Part shown: positions 10,895 through 22,014 of the stretch, one piece after another
Numbering within the stretch: position 1 is the stretch's first letter
How the letters are laid out: every line of letters starts with the position of its first letter
Source of the DNA: Neoceratodus forsteri
Taxonomy: Eukaryota; Chordata; Ceratodontiformes; Ceratodontidae
Reading direction: 5' to 3'
Assembly: GCA_016271365.2 (NCBI GenBank)
Contig: CM028132.1
Location: 1,183,505,001 to 1,183,569,000, forward strand
DNA length: 64,000 nucleotides
Position numbers and translations under genes: made by a program
Notes under the pieces: model-generated
Databases searched by the model: none
What the model was told of the DNA's origin: nothing
What the model saw: the letters and a program-made list of their open reading frames with translations, nothing else

Positions 10895-11200
10895 GATCTT
10901 CATTGAGGGTATCTCTTGCATCAGGCCACACCTATGGAACTATACCCGTCAGGCACTAGGACCACATGGAAACTTTCCTAGCTGGCAGACTACAAGGGCC
11001 ATGACAACGCCAGATGCAGGCGACATCCCTACAATATAAATGTGGGTGGCCCCACACCTTCCTCAGTTCTTTTCCTGCCTTCGACCATCGTGCATCGGAC
11101 TCCATGGAGACATCACTGCTTCAGACGACTGCCAAATTTTCATTTACAATCTTCATTTCTTCATTCTCCTTTCCTAAATCACTTTGTTTTCTGTGATTTT
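10895..11200 (+). promoter_or_regulatory. DIRS-1 left inverted repeat and promoter region
   Basis: Mirrors 18050-18265. A TATA-like TATAAA lies at 11035-11040, and an initiator-like CTCAGTTCTT starts at about 11061, roughly 28 bp downstream. The same pair occurs in DIRS-2 (44463 and about 44490). This spacing suggests the genomic RNA starts here. That is inference. Confidence 0.55.
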
Positions 11201-11211
11201 CATACAGCTCT

Positions 11212-12985
11212 TTGGTCGCTGTGTTAGTTGACCACAGTCTGCCACCTCTTCTGTTTCTTGTGGGAGTGGTGGCTCCCTCCTGGCCTACGACTGTTAGGCC
11301 TGTCATTTTCATCCCGGATCTTCAAACAAGCCTCCCGGTGTCTTCCACAACCCGCCCTACCTTTATTACAGCTGCGGATCACCCGACAGTGGAGCGAAAC
11401 TATGGAGAAGAGCTCCACCATTTTGCCGGTACGTTCCTCGGGCTCTCTCATCCTTTAGGACCCATTGGACACCTTAAGGCCATCTCTCTCCAGGTGGGGG
11501 ATCCACTCCTCCTGGCGCCGACCGTGGCTGTGTCATTGTCTGCTTTAGCGACAACGCTTCCTGCCACCCAACACCTTCTTTCCCACAAGGTACAGCTCTG
11601 GCAGCACTTCCCACCAGACCTTTCTCGGCCGGTTCGAGACAGTAGGCATTTGGGCTGAGCCCGTCAAGGTGGCAGGCCTAGTAAGGCTTATTGCCAGTCT
11701 TTTTTAGCCGACCAGGGTTCCTTCATATCAGGGCTTAACATGACGTCACTGGTCCTGCAGCTCAGGCCTCATAACCCACAGGTTGGCTCCTGCAGTGACT
11801 TTTGCCAGGCCTCCAAGGCTGTCGGTAGCCTGTCGACGGCCTGTCAACACCAGGGCTCCTGCCCCTCATTGTTGTTGCCTTGCGCCCTGCTATGCAGACT
11901 GCTGTAGTTGCTTTCTGCTGCCTGTGCCTGTTCCCTTGGGGTCAGCTTTCGCAGCATGCTCTGCTTAACCTTCCTAATGGCTGGTGCAGGCCTGTCCACA
12001 TCAGGACTCCAGTTACCCCTGTTGACATTGCATGGTGCCCTCTGCTTGTAGGCCACTGTTCACACTCCCTGCCATGCGGCCCTCTTCACACCAAGTTAGC
12101 GGTAGCAGTGAGTTCCACCGGGCTTACCACTGTGAGCACTGGCCCATCAGTGTTACGTTTTCAGCCATCCCATCAACGTCATGCTGCACCCCAACCATTC
12201 TGGTCACCATCGCCTCACGCAGCTTAGGCCTCAGATCCTGCACTTGTCAGCCCTAGCCTTGTGTTCCACTAAGACATACTATGGCCAGTGGTAGCCTGTT
12301 GCCGTCAATACTTTAGCCACTGCCGTCAACATTGCAAAGCACTTTCCCTATGAAGTCTACCGTCGATGCTTGGAAGGTGCTCTCCCTCTTCGAGGGGATA
12401 ATACAGTGCCTCAGGCTTCTTCTTCCTACCCCAGGCCTGGCAATAGCAGGGCTTCTCAGGTCGGCATCCATGTTGCCGCCTGCCCCATCAGCATATGGGA
12501 CATCACCACCCTTGCTTTTTTCCTTGTAGTCTTCGTTGACCGTCGACAAGGATCACATGTGCTACCCTGACTTCCTCTTACAGGAAGAAGGAGAGGAGGA
12601 GGAGGAGGAAGGTATGGAAGGAGCCCCACTGACAGGTTTGGCTTGTACCTTTTCTTATGGGAGTGTGGCCCTACTTTGTGTATCCAGGGGCCCCCTTCTG
12701 TGGATTCCTCCCCTTTTCTCAGATGGAAGGGTGGTACTGAGGTGCTAGATCATAGGGGCAACTGGGCTACCCTGTCCATCAGGGCTATGAAGTATATTGC
12801 CCATATGGTCAAATTCCAGAATACTCTCCGGTGACAGGCCAAGGCTGCAGTCCAGGCCCTTTTGGGGGATCCCCAGAGGCGGAAGCTGCTCAACACCCTT
12901 CAGGCTGGGGCAAATGTGGGCAAGCATCTTTTGAGGTCTGCCTATGATGCCGCTGTTGCCTCCGCTAGAGCAACTGTGGTGGGTG
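11212..12985 (+). pseudogene. DIRS-1 gag-like region, degenerate
   Basis: This is the position where DIRS elements encode their first, gag-like protein. The best match to the DIRS-2 homologue is near 12770-12985: GANVGKHLLRSAYDAA corresponds to DVGKHVLRCSYDS in DIRS-2. The upstream part is proline- and leucine-rich in all frames and carries many stops. A GGAGGA-rich run near 12585-12615 encodes an acidic stretch. Homology ends at about 12985, where foreign sequence begins. Confidence 0.6.
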
Positions 12986-14100
12986 TCACAAACCCACTCA
13001 GCAGGTCAGGCCCTCTACTCCCAAAGTGCCAACCTGTGAGCGCACTCTTGTGAACAGTTTAACAGAACAAGGTAACCCTCTTGTCTGTTTTGTGAGTTCG
13101 GATCAACCTTTGGTCTCAAGTCTTGGAGGGATTCAAACTGTGAACCTCTTGTTACCGTACCCAATGCACAGTCTCAGATATTTCTGTCTTCGGGGGGCCA
13201 GATATCTTTGCCTACGGGCACCTAACCAGGTATACAGAGATGAACCCTTAAAAACTTTAATAAAGACCTCAGATTTAAAACGCTTCTCTTTCCAGTTTGG
13301 TATCACCATTCAATCTTATGTCTATTGTCTGCATTAACCATATATACTTTTCTTACAACTAAAAGAAATTCAAAGACAGACCAAATATGTTCTAAAAAGA
13401 ATTTTATTAGAATAGATAAACATATGTAAAGCATACAATATAGGACTCTTATATCACAAGACATACAAATCTTTTAAAAGAACAAGGTTTAAACAGTGCA
13501 AATTCCTACTTACAGTACTTTGATTTGACTATTTCTCTAAATATCTGTTTAAAAGGGCCCACGATCTTTCCTTGTCAGAGTCTAGGTAAAAGTGTGTCCA
13601 AGTAAAACAGAATTATTCCTTAAAGTAAACTGTATTTGCCAACCCCTTTTGTGTGAGGTCATCTAGCTCCTCCTCTGTCAGATTATATATAAAAATATAT
13701 CTAATAAAAAAAACAGGATGTCTTTTTTTCCAAGTATGAAATTCTGCAACCACAGCATAACTCATACGTTTCAAATGACATCTCTTTGATCCATGCTGCA
13801 TCCTCCCTCACACAGGCTTCACAGGAGCATTTACAACCTTGCACCAGTTTGCTAAACCTGGTTTCCCCTTTGGAACGTCATAAAAATGGATATGCTCAAC
13901 TCAAGCCACCAACCCTGTAATTAGGTTCAGGCCTTCCAGGTAACACCTGGTATCTAAAAACTAGTGTGTGTGATCTCACATGCTGTCTTCTGCATTTTTC
14001 TCATGGCTTTCATCTTTCAGCTGAAACCTGGGGGGGGGGGGGGATGAGTGAGATCATTCTAAGAGCACCAGATTTTTCAGCAGAGACAACCAGTAATACA
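12986..14100. other. Foreign insertion inside DIRS-1, unidentified
   Basis: DIRS homology stops at about 12985 and resumes at or before 14400. The segment is more AT-rich than its surroundings. It holds a forward AATAAAG at about 13258-13265, a minus-strand ORF with a downstream minus-strand AATAAAA at 13402-13408, and a G run at 14031-14043. I could not define terminal repeats or a target duplication, so the element type is unknown. Confidence 0.5.
13613..13801 (-). pseudogene. Unidentified 62-codon minus-strand ORF with poly(A) signal
   Basis: A 62-codon frame contains TWKKRHPVFFIRYIF and ends in LTEEELDDLTQKGLANTVYF. The same frame continues upstream through a single TGA into protein-like sequence (IHFYDVPKGKPGLANWCKVV near 13890-13825). 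About 200 bp downstream is a minus-strand AATAAAA signal. Amino-acid composition looks like a real folded protein rather than a chance frame. I do not recognise the family. It may be the 3' end of a gene or virus-like sequence carried in by the insertion. Confidence 0.35.
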
Positions 14101-15501
14101 TTTTTATATTTAAAACAAAATAATACAGCACTCAGAACTGGCTGTCCACGTCACAGTGGGCATCTGCCTTATATGGCATCCTTGGCTCAGGGTGTCTGGG
14201 TTGGCTACTGATGTACAACAGTCTATCTTGCATGCCCCTCTCAGAGGCCACAGGCTCTTCGTGGAGGCTGTGTGGGCTGTACTTTCTAAGCTGCAGACCT
14301 CGGGCAGGACTCTGCAGTCCGTCCACTCCCTATCCCACACCCAGCCACAAGGTGCCCTTTCGTCATGCCTAAGCAGGGCTCCAGGCCCCAGGGTACTGTA
14401 AGCATTGGAGAGCAACAGCCCTGCCTAACCTTACCTCTATCACTGGCAACGCCCCCAGAAGAGCTGGTGCAGCCCTAGCCACAAGTTCTACATCAGCCTG
14501 ACTCCTTGCTGGACCCCACCCTCCAGCATTACCGGAGGTGGTGGTCAGATCATTTCTTCCTTCACCTGGACTGGTGGGGGGAGTTCACTACAGATGCTTG
14601 GGTCCTGTAGCTCATAGACCTAAGTCACACTCTAGAACTTCTGGAGTGGCCTCCATATTTACCTTCAGTAGAAACAGAGAAACATAGACTGTGTCGGCAG
14701 ATGGGGTCCATGTGGACCATGTAGTATACCCAGTACATTCAAACTACCCTCCAGACCTCATTCTAGTGTCACTGGGGAAGATTCACACGTTGCTGCAGAA
14801 AAGGGCCGTAGAACCTGTCCCCTAGGATCAGAGGAACAGGGGGTTCTATTCCCACTTCTTTCTAGTCCCCAGATCCACAAGGGATTTACAGCCCATTCTA
14901 GATCTGAGAAACCTGATCTTCTACATCTAGTACAAGAGGTTCAGGATGGTGACCCCGCATGGCCTGCTGCCACTGCTGCACCAGGGAGACTGGATATGCT
15001 CCCTTGACATGCAGGATGCATACTTGCATATCAAGGAGTGTGCTCCCCACTGGCAGTAGCTCAGGTTCCAGTTCCAGGAGGAGCAGCACTACTAGTTCTG
15101 AGCATTGCCCTTTGGCTTGCCCTCTGAACCAGGTGTCTTTACTAAATGCTTGGCAGTGGTAGCAGTGGCCTTCAGGAGGGATGGGCTGTATATCTTTGCC
15201 CACCTGGATGACTGGTTGCTCAAAGCACAGTCTAGGGAGCAACTGCTCCTGACCCTAGAGCATACCAGGCAGTTGTTCCATGCCCTGGGGAATCACAGTC
15301 AATCTGCCCAAGTCAGTCTTGACCCCCTTGTCAATACAGTACATTGGGGCAGTACTAGCCACAGTGCAGGGCTTTGCGTTCTTGCCACAGGACACGGTGA
15401 ACCATCTGTTGGCTCAGGCCCAGCTGCTTTACAACAGCAGATATGTCACAGCCAGAACCTTCCTGAGGCTCTTGGACCTGACAGCAGCCATAGTTCCTTT
15501 A

Positions 15502-15577
15502 CGCCTTCTCTCCCTTTCCTCTGATTCAGAGGGTGCTAGCCAAGCTTCAGATAGAAGGGACCAGTCTGATCTTTTGG
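15502..15577 (+). repeat. Misplaced copy of a DIRS-1 downstream segment
   Basis: CCTTTCCTCTGATTCAG followed by GGGTGCTAGCCAAGCTTCAG at about 15510-15550 matches 16523-16570 (CCTTTCCTCTGATTCAG, GGGTGCTAACCAAACTCCAG). The segment belongs to the region before the recombinase but here interrupts the polymerase, directly 5' of a SINE. Template switching or gene conversion could explain it. Confidence 0.7.
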
Positions 15578-15786
15578 GGCTAGCAGTGTAGCTTAGAGGG
15601 TTAGAGTAACAAGCTGTGAATGAGCTTGGTACATCCAGCAGACCTGGGTTTGATTCCCATAACCTCTACATGCATACTGTGTGACTCTGAGCAAGTCACA
15701 CAACCACCCCAGTGCTCCAAAGTCACCCCTGAAAACAGGCACTTGTGTGGTTACCAAAGACTAAAATAATTAAAATTATATAGTCA
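15578..15786 (+). mobile_element. tRNA-derived SINE with MIR-like tail
   Basis: A pol III A-box-like TAGCTTAGAGGGTTAGAG (about 15588) and a B box GGGTTTGATTCCC (15646-15658) lie at tRNA-like spacing. The body TGTGACTCTGAGCAAGTCAC resembles the core/L2-type tail of MIR-like SINEs. The end is A/T-rich. No clear target duplication. It is inserted in the DIRS-1 polymerase region next to a misplaced DIRS segment. Confidence 0.75.
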
Positions 15787-16719
15787 TGGTACCTTTAGCT
15801 AGACTATACCTGCGGATTCCCCATTGAACATTGAGAGTCCAGTGGGATCAATGCACCGATGACCTGAACAGCAAGTTCTAATCTCCTCTCTAGTCAAAAA
15901 GGTGCTGCTTTGGTGGATGCTACCCAACAACCTGTTGAAACGGATTCCCTTCTTTATTCCTTCCCCTCAGCAGATTCTTACCACAGGCACTTTAGGGTTT
16001 GGCTGGGGGATCATCTGGGGCTTCATCAGACTCGAGGAACATGGTCCAGAGTGGAGACTGCCCTCCACATCAACGTCCTAGAGATGAGGGCCATTCTGTA
16101 TGCTTTACGAGCCTTCTAGACCCATCTGCCCCTTGACCATCTGCTGGTGCAGATGAACAACTTCAGTGTAGTGCATTACATCAACTAACATGGGGAACCC
16201 ATTTGTACCTTCTGTGTCAGGAAGCGATGAGGGTCTGGTACTGGGCTGTAGAACACAGTCTAGAACTGTCGGCTGTCCATGTTCCAGGCACACAAAATGT
16301 CCTAGTAGATGGTCTCAGCTGGTCACAGTCTCATATGCATGAGCGGAAGCTGCTGACCTCAGTTTTAGAAGACCTGTTCAGCAGGTGGTGTCATCCAAAG
16401 TTGGACCTTGTTGCATCTCCGATCAATGCAAAACTGCCATGATTCTGCTCGCTCGCTCAAGGGCCTTGAGTTTTCTGGTGAGATCTGTTGTCCTTGTCTT
16501 CAAAAGGGAGGTTCCTCTACACCTTCCCCTCCCTTTCCTCTGATTCAGTGGGTGCTAACCAAACTCCAGATAAAAGGAGCCACTCTGATCCTCATTGCTG
16601 GTGGTGGAACCTCCAGTGCCCCTGCCCCTGTGCAAAGGCTTACTACCACAGAAGCAGGGCACACTGGTCCATTCGGACCTCGAGTCACTGCACCTCTGTG
16701 CATGGCTCCTGAAGACATA

Positions 16720-17725
16720 GCCATGGCTAGGTTTGGGTTGTCCCAGAAGGTGGTCAATGTTCTGGTGGCCGCTAGGAAACCCTCCATCAGGGCACTTATT
16801 CTGTGAAGTGGAAGCTGTTTGCTCTGTGGCCGGTTTCCTCTTATGTGGACCCTTTCACTTGTCCAGTGCATCAGATTCTGGAATTTCTGCTGTCCTTTTC
16901 AAATTCTGGCACGCAATACTCCTCTGTTAAGGTGCATCTGTCAGCCATTTCAGCCTTCCATGTGCTCATTGATGGCCATATGGTGGCACAACTAGAGGTA
17001 TCCCATGCTTTTTGAGGGAGGCATTATCCATCTGAAGCCTCCCATCTGCAATCCAGTCCTGCCTTGAGATTTGAATTTGTGTTGGAGAAGCTTATTTTTG
17101 GCTCCTTTTGAACCAGCTGAGAAATGTGAGCTATGCTTTCTGTCACAGAAAGCATTATTTTCAGTTGCTGTTATTTCTGCTTGAAGGATTTCTGAGCTTC
17201 AGACTGTGATGTATGAGCCTCCTTATTTGATTTTCCACAAAGACAGGGTATTTGCATACGAATCCTAAGTTTCTTCCAAAGATGGTGTCTGAGTTTACCT
17301 TCAATCAAACCATCCACCTGCCTGTCTTTTATCCAGAGCATGCGAATCCAGGGGAAGCATTGTTCCACACTTTAAACGTGCATAGAATTCTGCATTACCA
17401 TACGCACTGTACAAAGTACTGCAGGAAGTCCTCGCAACTGTTTGTTTCTTTCTCTCCTGGCAGAGAGGGCATACCGGTTTCTAAACAGTGTCTGTCCAAA
17501 TGGTTGGCCAACTGTATTACTTTTTGTTATAGGAAGCACAATAAAGAACTTCCAGGCATTGTTCGTGGTCATTCAAACAGAGGCATGGCCACTTCAGTTC
17601 CCTTTTTCAGGAATGTTTCAGCTGCAGAGACTTGTGCTGCTGTCACTTGGAGTTCTGTCCGCACTTTCCTAAACACTGCAATCTGGACATTGCCTCTCGT
17701 AGAAGGGCAGGCGTCAGCCTAACTC
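16720..17725 (+). pseudogene. DIRS-1 tyrosine recombinase, inactive
   Basis: This protein would integrate the circular DNA copy by site-specific recombination. The C-terminal half is readable at 17252-17722: FLPKMVSEFTFNQTIHLPVF, then SKWLANCITFCYRKHNKELP and GHSNRGMATSVPFF (the H-x-x-R region). The final segment reads TFLNTAIWTL where DIRS-2 has TFIKHYSLNI, so the nucleophilic tyrosine is lost. Frame changes occur upstream. Homologous stretches in DIRS-2 and DIRS-3 support the assignment. Confidence 0.75.
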
Positions 17726-17804
17726 TGCTTCAAGGCCTCCTGTCTCAGGCCTATAGCCTCCAGCCAACCACACTGGTTCTCTATCAGAACTGCTTGGGAC
17801 TTGT

Positions 17805-17890
17805 TTCATAGGTGTGGCATGATGCAAGAGATACCCTTGATGAAGATAGTACAGTTACGGAAGAGCTCACCGTAACAGTAGATTTTTGAG
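17805..17890. repeat. DIRS-1 internal complementary region
   Basis: CATAGGTGTGGCATGATGCA and AGAGATACCCTTGATGAAG are the reverse complement of the left end (ATCTTCATTGAGGGTATCTC, TTGCATCAGGCCACACCTAT). The following TTACGGAAGAGCTCACCGTA complements the right end. DIRS elements use such a region to restore their ends during circle formation. Confidence 0.75.
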
Positions 17891-18049
17891 AGGCTCTGTC
17901 ACAGCGGGCCATGTTGTCCCCCCATCCCCCTTCACATCAGGGCTTTCTGAGTCTGTCTCTCTTTTTCCAGGATGGTTCACTTTCTGTTTTACCTCTCTTT
18001 ATGGTGGGAACCTCTGGCTCCCCTCTGTTCCCCAGCAGGAGATCCTCTG

Positions 18050-18265
18050 TACATGGTCCGTGGTGGCAGAACTGAGGAGGGTGCAGGGCTGCCCATGTTT
18101 ATATGGAAGGGACGCCGCATGCATCTGATGTCATCATGGGTGGCCCCTTGTAGTCTGCTAGATAGAAAAGTTTCTGTGTGATCCTAGTGCTTGATGGAAA
18201 TAGTTCCATAGGTGTGACCTGATACAAGGGATCTTCTCAGAGATCTACTGTTACGATAAGTTCTT
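18050..18265. repeat. DIRS-1 right inverted repeat
   Basis: GGCCCCTTGTAGTCTGCTAG, CACTAGGATCACAC in complement, and CCATAGGTGTGACCTGATAC mirror the left end. The outermost part, CTACTGTTACGATAAG, has counterparts at the DIRS-2 and DIRS-3 right ends. The exact last base is uncertain. Confidence 0.75.
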
Positions 18266-19295
18266 AGGTAATTGGACTGTCTTTGCAGGTTCATCAGAGA
18301 TTTCAATCCCAGCCACTGCATGAAGTTTCCTTCCTTCTCCATCCCAAAAATGGCCTGTACATTTTGACAGCCCAAGGGTGTGTCACCAGTTTAGGGATCA
18401 CTGGGCAGAGTCTGTGTCCTGTAGGAGCGGGCACATATCATCTGCATAGGTTAGCACTGTACAGTTAACTGTACCTTCATTATTTTGCAAAGGCAAAATA
18501 AGCTGATCCTGATGAATAATTCTTAGTAAGGGGTCCAAACAGAAGGCATGCAAAACCTGGCTTAGGGGACATCCTTGACGGATTCTCTTAAAAATGTTGA
18601 TGAGTGACCCACAGTTACCATTTACAGTAGGAAACACACAGACATTTCTATACAGACATTGTAGCCAAGAAACCAATTTACCCGGTATACCATGTTGCTG
18701 TAGAAGGAACCAAAGATAATCATGTGAGACATAATCGAATGCCTTATGCTGATACAGTGACAGCAGAAACCCAGTCTGTATCCAGCATTACTCGTTTCAA
18801 CAACTTCCCTAAGCAAAATGCGAATGATCTTGGGATATAATGGCCAGAAACTGCACAGACCTGTGAAGGGGTTATCAAATGCCCAATAATTATGCTAAGA
18901 CAAGTATTTATAATCGTAGACAGAAGTTTTAGGTCCATATTATATAGACTAATTGGTCTCCAGTTGAAAAGATTTCCCTTACCCCAGACTTATGTAAATA
19001 TACCAAAAATCCCTCCCACATATGGGTGTAAGTAGCTCATTCTGCAACAACATATACTAGGGCTGCAGTAGTTCCCCCACCAAGGCTTGGCCTATTATTT
19101 TATGTAATTTACTAGGAAGGCTATGTCTTCCCAGGGCAGTGTTTGTTTTAAAGACACAGATGGCAGCAAGTATTTCAGCTGAGGAAATGTCAGCTTCCCC
19201 AAAAAGTTTTTTTACAGTCCGGAACTACAGGGTGCTGGAACTGTGAGAAAAAACTGCTTTCTATGAAGCTGGAAAAAAAACACTGGGGCCAAACA
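18266..19295 (-). pseudogene. Tx1-like LINE C, 5' part (reverse transcriptase)
   Basis: Continuation of LINE C on the far side of DIRS-1. The minus strand shows a reverse transcriptase core: GCPLSQVLHAFCLDPLLRII upstream of the catalytic YADD, at 18437-18448 (complement ATCATCTGCATA), and an N-terminal stretch containing STIINTCLSIIIGHLITPSQ at 18744-18938. Stops split the domain. Homology runs out toward 19295, so C is 5' truncated and has no endonuclease or ORF1. It abuts GAGTAGGG at 19296. Confidence 0.75.
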
Positions 19296-19303
19296 GAGTA
19301 GGG
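19296..19303 (+). other. GAGTAGGG junction 2 (LINE C 5' end / LINE A 3' end)
   Basis: The octamer lies within CAGAGTAGGG and is followed directly by AATTTTTTATTGAG, the tail complement of LINE A. Confidence 0.85.
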
Positions 19304-20230
19304 AATTTTTTATTGAGAAAATTCAATACATGGTATACAAAATAATCAGTTAAATACAAAAAGCAGCCAAAGTCAACTGTGAAAAAAGGAAAAGGAGAGG
19401 AATAGAAAAACAAAAACTATACATATTACTCCATAAAGTACAGTTCATGTGACAAAAAATTCATGAAAAATAGTGAAAATTATACAAAAAAAGAAAAAAA
19501 TCATTTCCCAACGTGGAATTGCCCTGTTCCCAATCCGCACCTCTATCATTGGCAGAGGTCAAGGGACATCCAAAATTTTGTCAGACCTTTCCACAAAATT
19601 TGTGCTGCATCATAGGAGAACGCAATGACATCTTTCCAAAAATCTTCAATATAAGCTGTCTCACATAATTTCCCCACTGTCAAATAAGGCATTTTCAGTT
19701 GCTGGAGTACATATTTGCTCCTTGCCTGCCATCAATAAAATTTCAGAATTGCGAAAAAAGCCTCTAAAGTCTGCCTATGGTAGTACGTTAATCTCCCAGA
19801 AAAAAATTCCTAGGACAAATTGTTCATAAGTTAAATGGGGAAGCCAAGATAATGACCACTTTAGCTGCTAAAAAGTTCCATAAATGAATGGTATAAAAAT
19901 ATTCAAACAGAAAGTGATGCATCGACTCTACTGGATTGCCACATTCCATATAAGGACACTCTCTCTCCCTCGAACATTAACCCTCCCATAAATACAAAGC
20001 CATAAGTTGTCCCACATACGTAACGGGACCCGGGGATTATTTAGCTGATGGAGCACTCGTGAAACCTTATCTGGGGAACAGTTTTTAATGTCAGGTTCTA
20101 TTGGTCCTATAAACCCCAGAATCCTATCATATAATAATCTCCAAGGCATAGTGGAAATATGTGATCATTTAACTTGCCAATTCCTCATTTTAACAATAGT
20201 CAGTTTGAGATGGGTAGGAAGACAAACCAA

Positions 20231-21573
20231 CTATACAATTTTGGGAACCTCCTGATGACACCTATTCAAAAATGGTTGTAGGGTGCTTAAAACCCATTCT
20301 TGGCATAAAGCTAACTTATCCTGAAGTAAAATAACAGAGGTACCAGACCAGAAAAGAGTGTGGAAAAAGAGTAGGGGGTGTATCATACCCACTCCACCCT
20401 GTTCCCTTCCTAGGTATGTTAAGTCTCTCTTTATGGGGTTCAAGCGACTGCCCCACAACATCTGAAAGCAGACAATATAAACCTGGGTCTCTAGTTTGTT
20501 TGGAATTGGGAAGACCCATGCAACATACTGCATAATAGGAATCAAAAATTGTTTTGCCATATCGACTCTCTTAAATGTAGATAATTGCCAGCCTTTCCAC
20601 GTGCAACTAGGGCTTCACATTTTTTCAGGGACGTGTCCCAATTCAGGTAGGCCATATTGCCGGCCCCAAAACTTATTCCCAAAATCTTCAGTGGGCCATT
20701 TGTGATTTGGATTTGAGCAATAATATCCTCTGGTTTCTTCCTCCTTAAATGTAGACCACTACTTTTCTCCCTGTTTATTTGTGCTCCAGCTAAACCGGAG
20801 AAAAACTCAAATTCCAACATTGCCTGAGCTACACTTTTTATTTTTACAGAACAGGATAATATCATCTGCGTAAGCTATAGCTTTTAGCGGAACCTGCCTG
20901 CTGGGTTCTGTATTCCGGGAATATGGTCATTAAGCTAGATATGTCTTATGCTAGGATCGAGATACAAAATATATAATGAGGGACTAAGGGGGCACCCTTG
21001 GGGAACCCCACAACGTGGTAGAATCTTACTGCCCAAAACTTTCCCTAAGATTGGTACTATCGTAGCCTCAGCATAAAGGCCTATCCACCCAGTAAAATCA
21101 ATAGGGAGACCATACGCCCTTATTACTTGAAACAGAAATTCATGGGACACTCTATCAAACGCCTTGCTCTGATCGAGCGACAATAGATACTCCGAGGAAG
21201 AATGAGTATGACAGAACTCATTGCAATCCCTAACAATAAACAAATTCTCCTGAATTCTTTTCCCCGGGACAGCACAGGTCTGAGATGGATGAATCAATTT
21301 AGGCAAAATGTTTTGCAACCGTTTGTTGAGAATAGTAGTTAAAATTTTCCAGTCAGAATTTAGTAAACAAATCAGTCTCCAGTTGCGCAAAAGTACTTTA
21401 ATTCCACCCTTAAATAAAAACCTCAATAATCCCTGGGTAAAATCAGGGGGAACCATGCTCCAAACAGGGACTTCTTCAAAGACTACTAGCAGCATAGGTG
21501 CCAGTTCTTTCATTAGTAATTGATAAAATTCAATAGGCAGTCCATCCCATCCCAGGGAAATGTTTTTCTTCAA
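20231..21573 (-). pseudogene. LINE A reverse transcriptase
   Basis: The best-preserved frame (21573-20935) starts ISLGWDGLPIEFYQLLMKEL and includes SLDQSKAFDRVSHEFLFQVI and CGVPQGCPLSPSLYILYLDP, classic reverse transcriptase motifs. The catalytic YADD is at 20872-20861, just after a frame break. A following frame (20865-20542) gives EFFSGLAGAQINREKSSGLH. The C-terminal part at 20560-20231 has RDLTYLGREQGGVGMIHPLL, a stretch shared with LINE B (ELTYRPTPEGGVGMINPVAF). Frameshifts make it non-functional. Confidence 0.85.
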
Positions 21574-21689
21574 GGAACTAATGGCCAGTTCGATTTCCTC
21601 AAGAGAAATCGGTGCAGATAGTGCTACTCTGTCTGCCTCTATCAGATTAATAGGGACCCTGTTAATCGATCGGTTGGTTTGAATTCTTA

Positions 21690-21975
21690 AAATCTCAATA
21701 TTAAAGTATAGAAATGTATGAAAACATCACCCCATATAAGTCAATGAGATTAACGCTCACGCTACTTAACAGGTTTTGTACGACATCACAAAACAAGACT
21801 GTGTGTCCTAGCGTGGGGGCATGTTTTTAGGACCGGGAAGTCGGTCTTTTTTTCGGGAGTATGCCGAAATCTAATTTTACAAAGGAAATAACTTTTTACT
21901 GTCCTGGAATTAACTTGCCAAATTTCCTCACAACACTACTATAAAGGTGTGTTATCAATCACGCTGGGAGGGGGA
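21690..21975. other. Unidentified short insertion in LINE A
   Basis: Between the end of the endonuclease (22015) and the reverse transcriptase frame (21573) lies sequence with no LINE-like coding in any frame. It includes CCCCATATAAGTCAATGAGA, which resembles phrases in vertebrate non-autonomous DNA transposons. I could not find clear terminal repeats or a duplication. Confidence 0.35.
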
Positions 21976-22014
21976 CTCTTAGTAGGAACTCTGCTTTTAA
22001 AGGCCACATAAGGA

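Larger units (their letters stand above)
14450..16440 (+). pseudogene. DIRS-1 reverse transcriptase / RNase H, broken
   Basis: Matches the DIRS-2 polymerase domain by domain. Residues like WWGEFTTDAWVL (about 14565) correspond to DIRS-2 SSITTDQWVL. The catalytic box reads HLDDWLLK at about 15202-15225, so both aspartates are kept. RNase H follows with LHINVLEMRAILYALRAF at about 16064-16117 and VHVPGTQNVLVDGLSWSQ at about 16280-16330. In-frame stops lie at several sites (for example the TAG after WVL near 14607). A 285-bp insertion with a SINE splits the polymerase at about 15502-15786. The copy is dead. Confidence 0.8.
10895..18265 (+). mobile_element. DIRS-type retrotransposon 1 (DIRS-1), degenerate
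   Basis: Tyrosine-recombinase retrotransposon inserted into LINE C. The ends are inverted: left GCATCAGGCCACACCTATGG (about 10920), right complement ATCAGGTCACACCTATGGAA (from about 18225 back). Further inside, GGCAGACTACAAGGGCC mirrors GGCCCCTTGTAGTCTGC. An internal complementary region near 17805-17885 repeats the outer end sequences. The order inside is gag-like, reverse transcriptase/RNase H, recombinase. A foreign segment (about 12985-14100) and a SINE (15578-15786) interrupt it. Coding is broken throughout. Ends are accurate to about 10 bp. Confidence 0.85.

Noticed and set aside
11212..12256. Proline/leucine-rich ORFs as secreted or structural proteins
   Set aside because: They occupy the gag position of DIRS-1 between its left repeat and polymerase and are broken in all frames.
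14110..14415. Minus-strand 101-codon ORF as a gene
   Set aside because: Probably the antisense of the DIRS-1 segment between gag and polymerase. No supporting motif.
16800..17725. DIRS-1 recombinase as a phage-type or bacterial integrase
   Set aside because: It is linked to a DIRS polymerase/RNase H and matches the DIRS-2 and DIRS-3 recombinases in order and motif.
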